Of a DNA stretch of 64,000 bases, positions 56,144 through 63,502 are shown piece by piece. The DNA is taken from the NCBI RefSeq assembly GCF_006385875.1, contig NZ_VFSU01000011.1:62001-126000 (forward strand). Reading direction: 5' to 3'. Each line of letters opens with the position of its first letter. Position 1 is the first letter of the stretch. Below the pieces are notes generated by a model that saw nothing but the letters and a program-made list of their open reading frames with translations, was not told the DNA's origin and ran no database searches. Source of the stretch: Sandaracinobacter neustonicus. GTDB lineage: Bacteria > Pseudomonadota > Alphaproteobacteria > Sphingomonadales > Sphingomonadaceae. The position numbers were made by a program, and so were the translations under genes.

Positions 56144-56849
56144 AGCGGAAGACGCCGAACTGCTGGCGCTGAGGGCGGAAGCCAATGCGCGGCGGTTGCG
56201 GCTGGCAAGCAATATGGACGAGTTGTCGGTTCGGATGCGGCCCGGCAATCTGGTGCAGGAAGCCAAAAACAGGGCCTGGGCGGAGGTGGATCGCGTGACG
56301 GACGAAGTGCTGAACATTGCCGAGGATTTGGTGAACGACAGCGTGGCCTGGGTGCAGGACAACCGCACTGTTGTGGTTGGCGGCGGGCTGACCGCGCTGG
56401 CCGCCGCCGGGCTTGTGTGGTTCGCCACACGCAGGAAAACCATCCCGCTCTATGCGGCCTATGACATGGAGGATCCCCTGATGACCGACGCAGACGAGAC
56501 GCTGTCCGCCAAGGCGGCATCCGCATGGGACAAGGTGAAGGACGAAGCCGTCCATTTCGCCGAAAAGGCCGAGGGCGGCTATTACGCAGCCCGCTCCCGC
56601 GCGGCGGACCTTTCCAGCGACGCGAAAGAGCGTGCCGCCGAAGCTGCTGCCATCGCGAAGGAAAAGGCGCATGAAGCCGCCGAAGCCGCCCGCGATGCCG
56701 CCGAAAAGGCGCGGATCGCCGCCGGTGAAGCGGGCGTGTGGGCGAGGAAGCAGCCGCAGGAAAATCCGGCTACGGTGATTCTGGTGGCGCTGGCAGCCGG
56801 CGCGCTGATCGGCTCGCTGCTGCCGTCTGGCCGTCGCCGCCGGGCCTGA
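56130..56849 (+). CDS. DUF3618-like membrane protein with long helical region
   Basis: About 239 residues from GTG 56130, which has GGAGG five bases upstream. N-terminal DUF3618-like part: LALRAEANARRLRLASNMDELSVRMRP. One membrane helix near residue 90 (VVVGGGLTALAAAGLVWFA). Then a long alanine/glutamate/lysine-rich region (AAEAAAIAKEKAHEAAEAARDAAEKARIA) like LEA proteins, and a second helix (NPATVILVALAAGALIGSLLP). Part of a three-gene stress-like cassette with the DUF883 and holin genes. Confidence 0.78.
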   Translation: MKRLEAEDAELLALRAEANARRLRLASNMDELSVRMRPGNLVQEAKNRAWAEVDRVTDEVLNIAEDLVNDSVAWVQDNRTVVVGGGLTALAAAGLVWFATRRKTIPLYAAYDMEDPLMTDADETLSAKAASAWDKVKDEAVHFAEKAEGGYYAARSRAADLSSDAKERAAEAAAIAKEKAHEAAEAARDAAEKARIAAGEAGVWARKQPQENPATVILVALAAGALIGSLLPSGRRRRA

Positions 56850-56955
56850 TTTGCGTTCATCTTCCTGAAAGTGGTGTTATGAGAAGGGGTTGGCCTGCCG
56901 GCTGGCCCCTTTTCGGTGCCGGGCCTTCCAACGGCCGGTTGTCCCAACGAGGAGC

Positions 56956-57600
56956 ATGAAATTGAAGCGCTTTACCCTTGCGATCCTGCTTGCTGTCGCC
57001 GCGCCCGTGGCCGTGGCGTCGCCCGCGTTCGCGCAGGCCGCGCCCAGCGGCCCGGCGACCCCGGCGCAGCAGAAGACAGCGGCTGATTTCATTGCCGACC
57101 TCACCGGGCAGGCTTTGGCCGTGCTTCAGGACAAGAGCCTCTCGAAAGACCAGTCGCGCACGAAATTCCGTGCGTTGCTGCGCGCGAACTTCGATGTGGA
57201 TGGCACTGGCCTTCGGCTGATCCGCACCTATCGCGCGCCGAACAGCCCCATCAAGCTGACGGATGCGCAGGTGAACGCCTATCGCGCGGCGCTGCCGGAT
57301 TTCGTGGTGAACACCTATTCCGACCGGCTGTATGACTTCGCAGCCGCAAAGGTGACGGTGGTGCGCACGCTGCCGCGCGGCAGCCGGGGCGAAGTGGATG
57401 TGTTCACACGGATCACCGATCCGAAGGGCGGCAAGCCCATCGAGGCGATCTGGCAGGTGAAAACAACCGGGAAACCGCAGGTGACGAACATCACCGTGAA
57501 CGGCGTGAACATCGCGCTGACGCAGGAAGCCGACTTCAAGGCCTATATCGAAAAGAACGGCTTCGACGCGCTGGTGGACTTCATGAAGAAGGCCAAATAA
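56956..57600 (+). CDS. mlaC: MlaC-like phospholipid-binding protein
   Basis: Periplasmic carrier of phospholipids between the membranes. About 214 residues with a signal peptide (LKRFTLAILLAVAAPVAVASPAFAQ). MlaC/Ttg2D pattern: ADFIADLTGQALAVLQDKSLS, KFRALLRANFDVDGTGL, and ending KAYIEKNGFDALVDFMKKAK. ATG 56956 follows CGAGGAG. The other Mla components are not nearby. Followed by the gamma-carbonic anhydrase gene. Confidence 0.88.
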   Translation: MKLKRFTLAILLAVAAPVAVASPAFAQAAPSGPATPAQQKTAADFIADLTGQALAVLQDKSLSKDQSRTKFRALLRANFDVDGTGLRLIRTYRAPNSPIKLTDAQVNAYRAALPDFVVNTYSDRLYDFAAAKVTVVRTLPRGSRGEVDVFTRITDPKGGKPIEAIWQVKTTGKPQVTNITVNGVNIALTQEADFKAYIEKNGFDALVDFMKKAK

Positions 57601-57626
57601 CCTCCCGGAATCGAAGCGGGGGAATT

Positions 57627-58214
57627 ATGAGCGGGAACAGCGAACTCGATCTTGCGGCCGCCGCCTTCGTCCATCCCAGCGCGCTGATCTATGGCAAGGT
57701 GCGGATGGATGAAGGCAGCTCCATCTGGTGCAACGCCGTGGTGCGGTCCGAAGCCGCGCATGTGGAAATCGGGGCCTACACCAATGTGCAGGATTTCGTG
57801 ATGATCCACACCGATCCGGGCCGCCCGGTGCGGATCGGCACGCATTGTTCCATCACCCATCACGCCACCATCCACGGCTCCGCCATCGGCAACAATGTGC
57901 TGGTGGGGATCAACGCCACCATCTACGGCGGCTCTTACATCGGTGACAATTCGATCGTGGGGCAGCATGCCTATGTGAAGGACGGCACCATCGTGCCGCC
58001 CAATTCCATCGTGGTCGGCAGCCCGGCGAAGGTGATCCGCATGGCCAACAACTGGGTGGCGAACCGGATGAACGCGCTGATCTATCACCGAAATGCCCTG
58101 GCATATGCCAGCGGAGACCATCGCGCGTGGGAAGGCCCGGCGTTCGACGCATGGCTGCAATCCACACTCACGGCCTTGACCGAGGAATTCCGTGCCCTAG
58201 AGGCCGCCGCATGA
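57627..58214 (+). CDS. Gamma-type carbonic anhydrase-like protein
   Basis: About 195 residues, left-handed beta-helix of hexapeptide repeats. Three histidines expected to bind metal are in place: MIHTDPGRPVRIGTHCSITHHATIHG. Ending VGSPAKVIRMANNWVANRM. Relatives hydrate CO2 or are inactive; activity cannot be judged. Its stop overlaps the DUF4170 start (ATGA). Confidence 0.92.
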   Translation: MSGNSELDLAAAAFVHPSALIYGKVRMDEGSSIWCNAVVRSEAAHVEIGAYTNVQDFVMIHTDPGRPVRIGTHCSITHHATIHGSAIGNNVLVGINATIYGGSYIGDNSIVGQHAYVKDGTIVPPNSIVVGSPAKVIRMANNWVANRMNALIYHRNALAYASGDHRAWEGPAFDAWLQSTLTALTEEFRALEAAA

Positions 58215-58435
58215 GCAAGCTGCACCTCGTATTCGGCGGCCGGGTGAAAGATCCGCGCGGCCATGATTTCGAAGATCCGTCCGCGCTGCATATCGTGGGG
58301 ATTTTCCCGGATTATGCCGCCGCCGAAGCGGCCTGGCGCGGGGAAGCCCAGCGCACGGTTGATGACGCGCAGATGAAATATGTGGTGGTGCACCTGCACC
58401 GGCTGCTGGAACCGGGCGTCGATCCGGCCGCTTAA
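58211..58435 (+). CDS. DUF4170 protein
   Basis: About 74 residues: KLHLVFGGRVKDPRGHDFEDPSALHIVGIFPDYAAAEAAWRGEAQRTVDDAQMKYVVVHLHRLLEP. A small soluble alphaproteobacterial family of unknown function. Its start overlaps the carbonic-anhydrase-like stop, so they are translated together. Confidence 0.88.
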   Translation: MSKLHLVFGGRVKDPRGHDFEDPSALHIVGIFPDYAAAEAAWRGEAQRTVDDAQMKYVVVHLHRLLEPGVDPAA

Positions 58436-58593
58436 GCCGGGTTTGTCGGCTGAGCCTGCGCGGCCATGCGCCGCCGGTGATCGCTGAACTTCTCGCCATC
58501 CTTCCGCTCGGTGCGAAAGCCGTTCACTTTCCACGGCTTGCACAACTTGCAGCCCGCCCGGCGGTTCCGGGCTTTTCCGCGCTTGTGATTCAT
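58432..58593 (-). CDS. Small basic protein with a CxxC pair (53 residues)
   Basis: Short gene with an unusually strong ribosome-binding site (AAGGAGGAGGG) before its ATG at 58593. Sequence starts MNHKRGKARNRRAGCKLCKPWK and continues NGFRTERKDGEKFSDHRRR. Two cysteines in CKLC could bind metal or form a disulphide. Many basic residues suggest nucleic-acid contact. Function unknown. Convergent with the DUF4170 gene; the ends overlap by four bases. Confidence 0.7.
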   Translation of the reverse strand: MNHKRGKARNRRAGCKLCKPWKVNGFRTERKDGEKFSDHRRRMAAQAQPTNPA

Positions 58594-58696
58594 ATCCCTC
58601 CTCCTTGCCGGTGCGAGGTGGGGGATATAGGCGCAGGTGGCGCAATGAAAAGGGCCGGGGTTGCCGGCCCTTTCCTGCCCGGCGCTTTCCCGTTCG

Positions 58697-59494
58697 TCAG
58701 CGGCCCTTCCAGACCGGCGCGCGCTTTTCCAGAAAGGCCACGGGGCCTTCCTTTGCATCCTCGGAACTGAACACCAGCGCCGAGGTCTTGTTGGAGATCT
58801 TCCACAGCTCTTCTTCGGGCAGATCAAAGCTCTGCCGCGAGACCTTCAGCGATTCGCGCACCGACAGCGGGGCGTTCACGCTGATCGCCTTCGCCAGCGC
58901 GACGGCCTCGTCCAGCACCTTGTCGGCCGTGGTCAGGCGATTGATGAGGCCCAGCTGATAAGCGCGCGGCGCGTCGATGGGATCGCCCGTCGCCACCAGT
59001 TCATAGGCGATGGCCGCCGGCAGGCGGCGCGTGAGGCGGAACACCCCGCCCGCGCCTGCGAACAGGCCGCGCTTCACTTCGGGCAGGCCGAATCGGCTGT
59101 TGTCGGATGCCACGATCAGGTCGCAGCTGAGCGCCAGCTCGCAGCCGCCCGCCAGTGCGGGAGCCGCCACGGCGGCGATCCACGGCTTTTCCCGCTTCGC
59201 ACGGGCAAGGCCGCCAAAGCCGCCGTCCGGCGTGGAAAGCGCCGCGCCGCGCCCCTTGGAAATTTCGGAGAGGTCCGCGCCCGCGCAGAAGGCCCCGTCG
59301 GAGGTGGAGGCCAGAATCACCACGCGGATGTCCGGATCGGCTTCGGTGTGCTTCACCAGCCAGTCCAATGCGGCGGCCAGATCGCCGTTCACAGCGTTGC
59401 GCTTGTCGGGCCGGTTCAGCTTTACGAGGCCGATATGTCCGTCGACCACTTCATAGAGAACTTCCCGGCCAATGCCGTCTGGCTTGTCGCTCAT
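58697..59494 (-). CDS. Crotonase / enoyl-CoA hydratase family protein
   Basis: About 265 residues from ATG 59494 (GGGAG six bases ahead). Crotonase fold: HIGLVKLNRPDKRNAVNGDLAAALD, AFCAGADLSEISKG (oxyanion hole), CELALSCDLIVASDNSRFGLPEVKRGLFAGAGG, and ending AFLEKRAPVWKGR. The first catalytic glutamate position (ELALSCD) and the second (LPEVKRG) are retained. A substrate is not readable. Second crotonase in the window. Confidence 0.92.
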   Translation of the reverse strand: MSDKPDGIGREVLYEVVDGHIGLVKLNRPDKRNAVNGDLAAALDWLVKHTEADPDIRVVILASTSDGAFCAGADLSEISKGRGAALSTPDGGFGGLARAKREKPWIAAVAAPALAGGCELALSCDLIVASDNSRFGLPEVKRGLFAGAGGVFRLTRRLPAAIAYELVATGDPIDAPRAYQLGLINRLTTADKVLDEAVALAKAISVNAPLSVRESLKVSRQSFDLPEEELWKISNKTSALVFSSEDAKEGPVAFLEKRAPVWKGR

Positions 59495-59587
59495 GATCAT
59501 CTCCCGTCAGGCCCGCACTTGGGGGGCACCGAACCGGAATAGGCATGGGCGGCTGCTGCTGTGACCTGAGCAATCTCAGGGGGTCAA

Positions 59588-60187
59588 TCAGCTGTCCCGG
59601 CTCCACAGCATCGGGCTTGGGTCCAGCCGTTCCAGCACATAGAGGCTGCCATAAGCGCCGCGCACCAGCCGGAAGCCATCGTCCAGATAGGTGACTTCGG
59701 TCCTCAGCGAGGACACGCGGGCAGTGGTGGAGGGAATCCGCACGGGCGCGCCGGGGCCGATCAGCAGCGCGTCGGAATAGCGGATGTCGATCGTCTGATC
59801 GTCCTCCGCCTCGTAACGGCCGCACATCACCACCATGCCGGGGGTGCCATCGTCGAACAGGATGTTGATCACATTGTCGTAAATCCCGGTGCGGGGATCG
59901 ACTTCATTGTACAGTTCCACCACCTCCACCGGGTCTGCGGGCAGCAGGCGGGTGGAGAGCTGCGCCAATGTGGTGCGCCGTTGCAGTTCGAAGTTGGAAT
60001 AGAGCAGCCGCCAGCGCCCGCGCAGCAGGCTGGCCGCGCGCGCCGGTTCGGGCGTGGGGTTCATGCCCTCCAGCTCTGCGGCGAGTTCGCGGATTCGGGC
60101 GGTCGCAGCGGGGCCTGCGCGAAAACCGACTTCGGTTTCCGCGCCAAGGGCTGCGAGTTCCTGTTTGATGACAGAGGCGTGACGCAT
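59588..60187 (-). CDS. PAP/fibrillin-family protein
   Basis: About 199 residues with the plastid-lipid-associated-protein pattern: GRWRLLYSNFELQRRTTLAQLSTRLLP, VVELYNEVDPRTGIYDNVINILFDDG, and ITYLDDGFRLVRGAYGSLYVLER-like ending (TEVTYLDDGFRLVRGAYGSL). These proteins bind lipophilic molecules at plastid and cyanobacterial membranes; bacterial members occur in sphingomonads without a known role. No signal peptide. Confidence 0.82.
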   Translation of the reverse strand: MRHASVIKQELAALGAETEVGFRAGPAATARIRELAAELEGMNPTPEPARAASLLRGRWRLLYSNFELQRRTTLAQLSTRLLPADPVEVVELYNEVDPRTGIYDNVINILFDDGTPGMVVMCGRYEAEDDQTIDIRYSDALLIGPGAPVRIPSTTARVSSLRTEVTYLDDGFRLVRGAYGSLYVLERLDPSPMLWSRDS

Positions 60188-60219
60188 GGCTGAGATAGAC
60201 GCTCGGGGCTACCGCTACG

Positions 60220-61230
60220 TCAACCTCCCGCAGAGGTGAGGGTGAGGGCGATCTTGCCGACATGGCCGCCCGCTTCCATCAGCCGGTGCGCGTCGTCCGC
60301 CTGTTCCAGCGGAAACTCCTTGAACAGGTGCGCGCCCAGCGTTCCGTCTGAGAAATGCGGCCAGATTTCCGCCTTCAGCGCCTCGGCGATACTGGCTTTT
60401 TCCTCCACGCTGCGCGGGCGCAGCAGGGAGCCTGTGACATGCAGGCGGCGGCGCATCACGAAGGCGATGTCCAGTTCCAACCGTCCGCCCTTCTGGAAGG
60501 CGATGGAGACATGCCGCCCACCTTCTTTCAGCGAGGCGAGGTTGCGCGGGAAATACTCGCCGCCCACCATATCCAGCACCACGTCCACGCCGCGCCCGCC
60601 CGTCAGTTCGCGCACGATGGGGGCGAAATCGCCGTCGCGGTAGTTGATGGCGTGGGTCGCCCCGATCTCCAGCGCGGCCTTGCACTTGGCGTCTGTGCCG
60701 CAGGTCACGATGATGTCCAGCCCGCGCAGCCGGGCGAAATCGATGGCCGTGACGCCGATGCCGGAGGTGCCGCCATGCACCAGCAGCGATTCGCACGTCT
60801 GGCAATGGGCGAGATCGTGCAGGTTCGCCCAGACGGTGAACCATGTTTCCGGCAGCGTCGCGGCTTCGGCGAAGCGCATGCCGGGCGGCACCGGCAGGCA
60901 CTGGCCCGCGGGCGCGGCGACATAATCGGCATAGGCCCCGCCGGGCACCAGCGCGGTGACAGGATCGCCGATCTCGATTCCGCTTGTGCCTTCGCCCAGC
61001 GCCACCACTTCGCCCGCGGCTTCAAGGCCCAAAATGGTGGAAGCGCCGGGCGGCACCGGGTAGCGGCCCATGCGTTGCAGCACGTCCGGGCGGTTCACGC
61101 CCGCCGCATGCACGCGGATCAGCACTTCGCCAGGGCCGGGGGTGGGAACGGGCCGCTCCACCACCTGAAGAACATCGGGGCCGCCGGGCTGGGCGGGATC
61201 GATCGCGCGCATCGTTGTGGGCAAGGTCAT
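60220..61230 (-). CDS. NAD(P)H-quinone oxidoreductase, zinc-free MDR family
   Basis: About 336 residues. MDR fold: MRAIDPAQPGGPDVLQVVERPVPTPGPGEVLIRVHAAGVNRPDVLQR, GLEAAGEVVALGEG, and the NADPH site LLVHGGTSGIGVTAIDFA. FAEAATLPETWFTVWANL and GGRGVDVVLDMVGGEYF match the quinone-oxidoreductase (QOR/PIG3) subgroup. Start ATG 61230; a binding site is weak. The longer frame to 61482 is antisense to DUF1192 and ignored. Confidence 0.93.
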   Translation of the reverse strand: MTLPTTMRAIDPAQPGGPDVLQVVERPVPTPGPGEVLIRVHAAGVNRPDVLQRMGRYPVPPGASTILGLEAAGEVVALGEGTSGIEIGDPVTALVPGGAYADYVAAPAGQCLPVPPGMRFAEAATLPETWFTVWANLHDLAHCQTCESLLVHGGTSGIGVTAIDFARLRGLDIIVTCGTDAKCKAALEIGATHAINYRDGDFAPIVRELTGGRGVDVVLDMVGGEYFPRNLASLKEGGRHVSIAFQKGGRLELDIAFVMRRRLHVTGSLLRPRSVEEKASIAEALKAEIWPHFSDGTLGAHLFKEFPLEQADDAHRLMEAGGHVGKIALTLTSAGG

Positions 61231-61288
61231 GCTGCAACCGTTGCTGGCGGAATGGCGAAAGTGCAAGAGAGGCCGCAAGGAGGCAGGC

Positions 61289-61486
61289 ATGGATGTGGAC
61301 GATTTTCTCTCGAAGCGGCCCGAAAGCCCATTGGCGCAGCTGATGCGCGAGGATCTGGACCGGCTGTCTGTTGATGAACTGGCCGAACGCATCGCCCTGC
61401 TGGAGGCGGAGGCGGCGCGCACGCGGGCCAAGCGCGACTCGGCGAGCGCCTTTCGTTCGGCGGCGGATTCGCTGTTCCGCAAGTGA
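61289..61486 (+). CDS. DUF1192 small protein
   Basis: About 65 residues: MDVDDFLSKRPESPLAQLMREDLDRLSVDELAERIALLEAEAARTR. Likely a short helical hairpin or coiled coil. Function unknown; alphaproteobacterial family. Strong AAGGAGG site before the ATG. The GTG of ccmB overlaps its stop (GTGA), so it leads the ccm operon here. Confidence 0.92.
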   Translation: MDVDDFLSKRPESPLAQLMREDLDRLSVDELAERIALLEAEAARTRAKRDSASAFRSAADSLFRK

Positions 61487-62124
61487 AGCTGCTGCTGGCG
61501 CTGATCCGGCGCGATCTGGCGCTGATGGCCGGGCGGCCGGGCGAGTGGCTGATGCCGCTGGCCTTCTTTTTGCTGGTGGCGTTGCTGTTGCCCTTCGCGA
61601 TTGGCCCGGATGTCGCGCTGCTGGCGCGGCTGGCACCGGGGATATTGTGGGTGGGGGCGCTGCTGGCCAGCCTGATCCCGGTGTCCACCTTGTTCGCGCT
61701 CGATTCGGCGGACGGCACGCTGGATCAGTTGATGGTGCGCGGAATTGCCGCAGAAACGCTGGCGGCGGCGCGGCTGGTGGCGCTGTGGCTGGGGTTCGGC
61801 GGCCCGCTGCTGCTGGCCGCGCCGCTGGCGGCGCTGATGCTGGGGATGCCGTTGCCGATGCTGCCGCCGTTGCTGGCGGGGCTGCTGGCGGGGGCGCTCG
61901 GCCTGTCTGCGCTGGCGGTGATTGCCGGGTCTGTCACCCTTGGCGCGCGCGGCGGGGCGGGGCTGGTGGCGCTGCTGGTGCTGCCGCTTGCGATTCCGAT
62001 GCTGTTGTTCGGCAGTAGCCCGACGGAGCCGGGGGCGTTGGGGCTGGCGGCGGCGACGGCGATGATGCTGGCGGCGGTCGCGCCCTTTGCGGGCGGGGCG
62101 GCGCTGCGGGCTTCGAGAGGCTGA
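61483..62124 (+). CDS. ccmB: Cytochrome c maturation ABC permease CcmB
   Basis: About 213 residues, six hydrophobic segments. Pattern: LLALIRRDLALMAGRPGEWLMPLAFFLLVALLLPFAIGP, ASLIPVSTLFALDSADGTLDQLMV and LAIPMLLFGSSP. Part of the CcmABCD haem-release complex at the inner membrane. GTG start overlaps the DUF1192 stop. The ATPase ccmA, normally directly upstream, is not here. Confidence 0.95.
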   Translation: MKLLLALIRRDLALMAGRPGEWLMPLAFFLLVALLLPFAIGPDVALLARLAPGILWVGALLASLIPVSTLFALDSADGTLDQLMVRGIAAETLAAARLVALWLGFGGPLLLAAPLAALMLGMPLPMLPPLLAGLLAGALGLSALAVIAGSVTLGARGGAGLVALLVLPLAIPMLLFGSSPTEPGALGLAAATAMMLAAVAPFAGGAALRASRG

Positions 62125-62170
62125 GAGGGGTGTCGGCTTGCGATTCCCCGTGCTAGGGCCGATCCCTGCT

Positions 62171-62908
62171 ATGGCTGCCCCCGATCTTCACGCCCTTGCC
62201 AATCCGTTGCGATTTCAGCGCTTCGCGACCGCGCTGACGCCGTGGCTGCTGGTGCTTGGGCTGGCTTTCATGACCGTAGGGATTTGGCGCGGGTTGTTTT
62301 TTGCGCCGCCCGATTATCTTCAGGGTGAGACCGTCCGCATCCTTTATATCCATGTGCCGTCGGCATGGTTCGCGATGGGCGGCTATCTGGGCATGGCGCT
62401 TGCGGCGCTGGCAGCCATGGTGTGGAAGCATCCGCTGGCGGCGCTGTCTGTGCGGGCCATTGCGCCGGTGGGGGCGCTGTTCGCGGCGATCTGCCTGATC
62501 ACCGGCTCCATCTGGGGCCGCCCCACATGGGGCACATGGTGGGTGTGGGATGGTCGGCTGACCTCGATGCTGGTGCTGTTCCTGCTCTATCTGGGGGTGA
62601 TCGCGCTGATCCATTCGCATGACGACAAGGCGCGCGGGCTGAAGATGGCGGGCTATCTGGCCATCGTCGGCACCCTTAATCTGCCGATCATCAAGTTCAG
62701 CGTCGAAAAGTGGAACACCCTGCACCAGCCCGCGTCCATCCGCCTGTCTGGCAGTTCGATCCACCCGGACATGCTGCAACCGCTGCTGCTCTCTGCGCTG
62801 GGGTTCCTGCTGCTGTTCGCGGGGCTGGTGCTGGTGCGGATGCGCACGCTGATCGCCGAGCAGCGGCTTGAGATGCGGGCGATGCGCCGCGCCGCGCGAG
62901 CCGGATAA
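62171..62908 (+). CDS. ccmC: Haem handling protein CcmC
   Basis: About 245 residues, six helices. The haem-binding tryptophan motif is RPTWGTWWVWDGRLTSMLVLFLLYLG, with conserved histidines in HVPSAWFAM and KWNTLHQPASIRLSG. Passes haem to CcmE. ATG 62171; the longer upstream frame is not used. Confidence 0.96.
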   Translation: MAAPDLHALANPLRFQRFATALTPWLLVLGLAFMTVGIWRGLFFAPPDYLQGETVRILYIHVPSAWFAMGGYLGMALAALAAMVWKHPLAALSVRAIAPVGALFAAICLITGSIWGRPTWGTWWVWDGRLTSMLVLFLLYLGVIALIHSHDDKARGLKMAGYLAIVGTLNLPIIKFSVEKWNTLHQPASIRLSGSSIHPDMLQPLLLSALGFLLLFAGLVLVRMRTLIAEQRLEMRAMRRAARAG

Positions 62909-62921
62909 GGGGCCAAGCCAA

Positions 62922-63044
62922 ATGCCGCATTTTCCGTTCATCGCCGCCGCTTATGGCATCACCATCGCCTTGCTGGGCGGGTTCCTTGTCTGGTCCCTGT
63001 GGCGGATGCGCCGCGCCGAACGCGCGGTGGAGGAGAAGCGCTGA
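62922..63044 (+). CDS. ccmD: CcmD small membrane protein
   Basis: Forty residues, too short for a usual gene scan: MPHFPFIAAAYGITIALLGG then FLVWSLWRMRRAERAVEEKR. One membrane helix and a basic tail, as in CcmD, which releases CcmE from CcmC. Overlaps ccmE by one base (TGATG). Confidence 0.93.
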   Translation: MPHFPFIAAAYGITIALLGGFLVWSLWRMRRAERAVEEKR

Positions 63045-63502
63045 TGGCCGTCGCCAAGCCCAAGCAGCAGCGGCTGGTGCTGGCGCTGGCCGCGTTGGCG
63101 GTGATGGTGGCGGCGGGCATCGTCGCCATTTTCGCGCTTCAGGATACGGCGGCCTATTTCAAGGCCCCGTCCGATATCGCCGCCGAACCGCCCGCGCCGG
63201 GGCAGACCATCCGGCTGGGCGGGCTGGTGAAGGCCGGGTCCGTCGGGCGTTCGGCCGACGGGCTGGTGCTGAATTTCACCGTGACGGACATGAAGGCGGA
63301 TACGCCTGTCAGCTATCGCGGCATCGTGCCGGACCTGTTCCGGGAAAATCAGGGCGTGATCGCCACCGGCAGCTTCGATGCCAGCGGCCATTTCGTGGCG
63401 CGCGAACTGCTGGCCAAGCATGACGAGAATTACATGCCGCCCGAAGTCGCCAAGGCGCTGGAAAAGAACGGCCATCCGATGGGCGCAGGTCGCCCGACAT
63501 GA
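63044..63502 (+). CDS. ccmE: Haem chaperone CcmE
   Basis: About 152 residues. N-terminal anchor (LVLALAALAVMVAAGIVAIFAL) and a periplasmic beta-barrel with RLGGLVKAGSVGRSADGLVLNFTVTD. The haem-binding His126 is in AKHDENYMPPE with Tyr130 (HxxxY). Carries haem from CcmC to CcmF. Its stop overlaps the ccmF start. Confidence 0.97.
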   Translation: MAVAKPKQQRLVLALAALAVMVAAGIVAIFALQDTAAYFKAPSDIAAEPPAPGQTIRLGGLVKAGSVGRSADGLVLNFTVTDMKADTPVSYRGIVPDLFRENQGVIATGSFDASGHFVARELLAKHDENYMPPEVAKALEKNGHPMGAGRPT

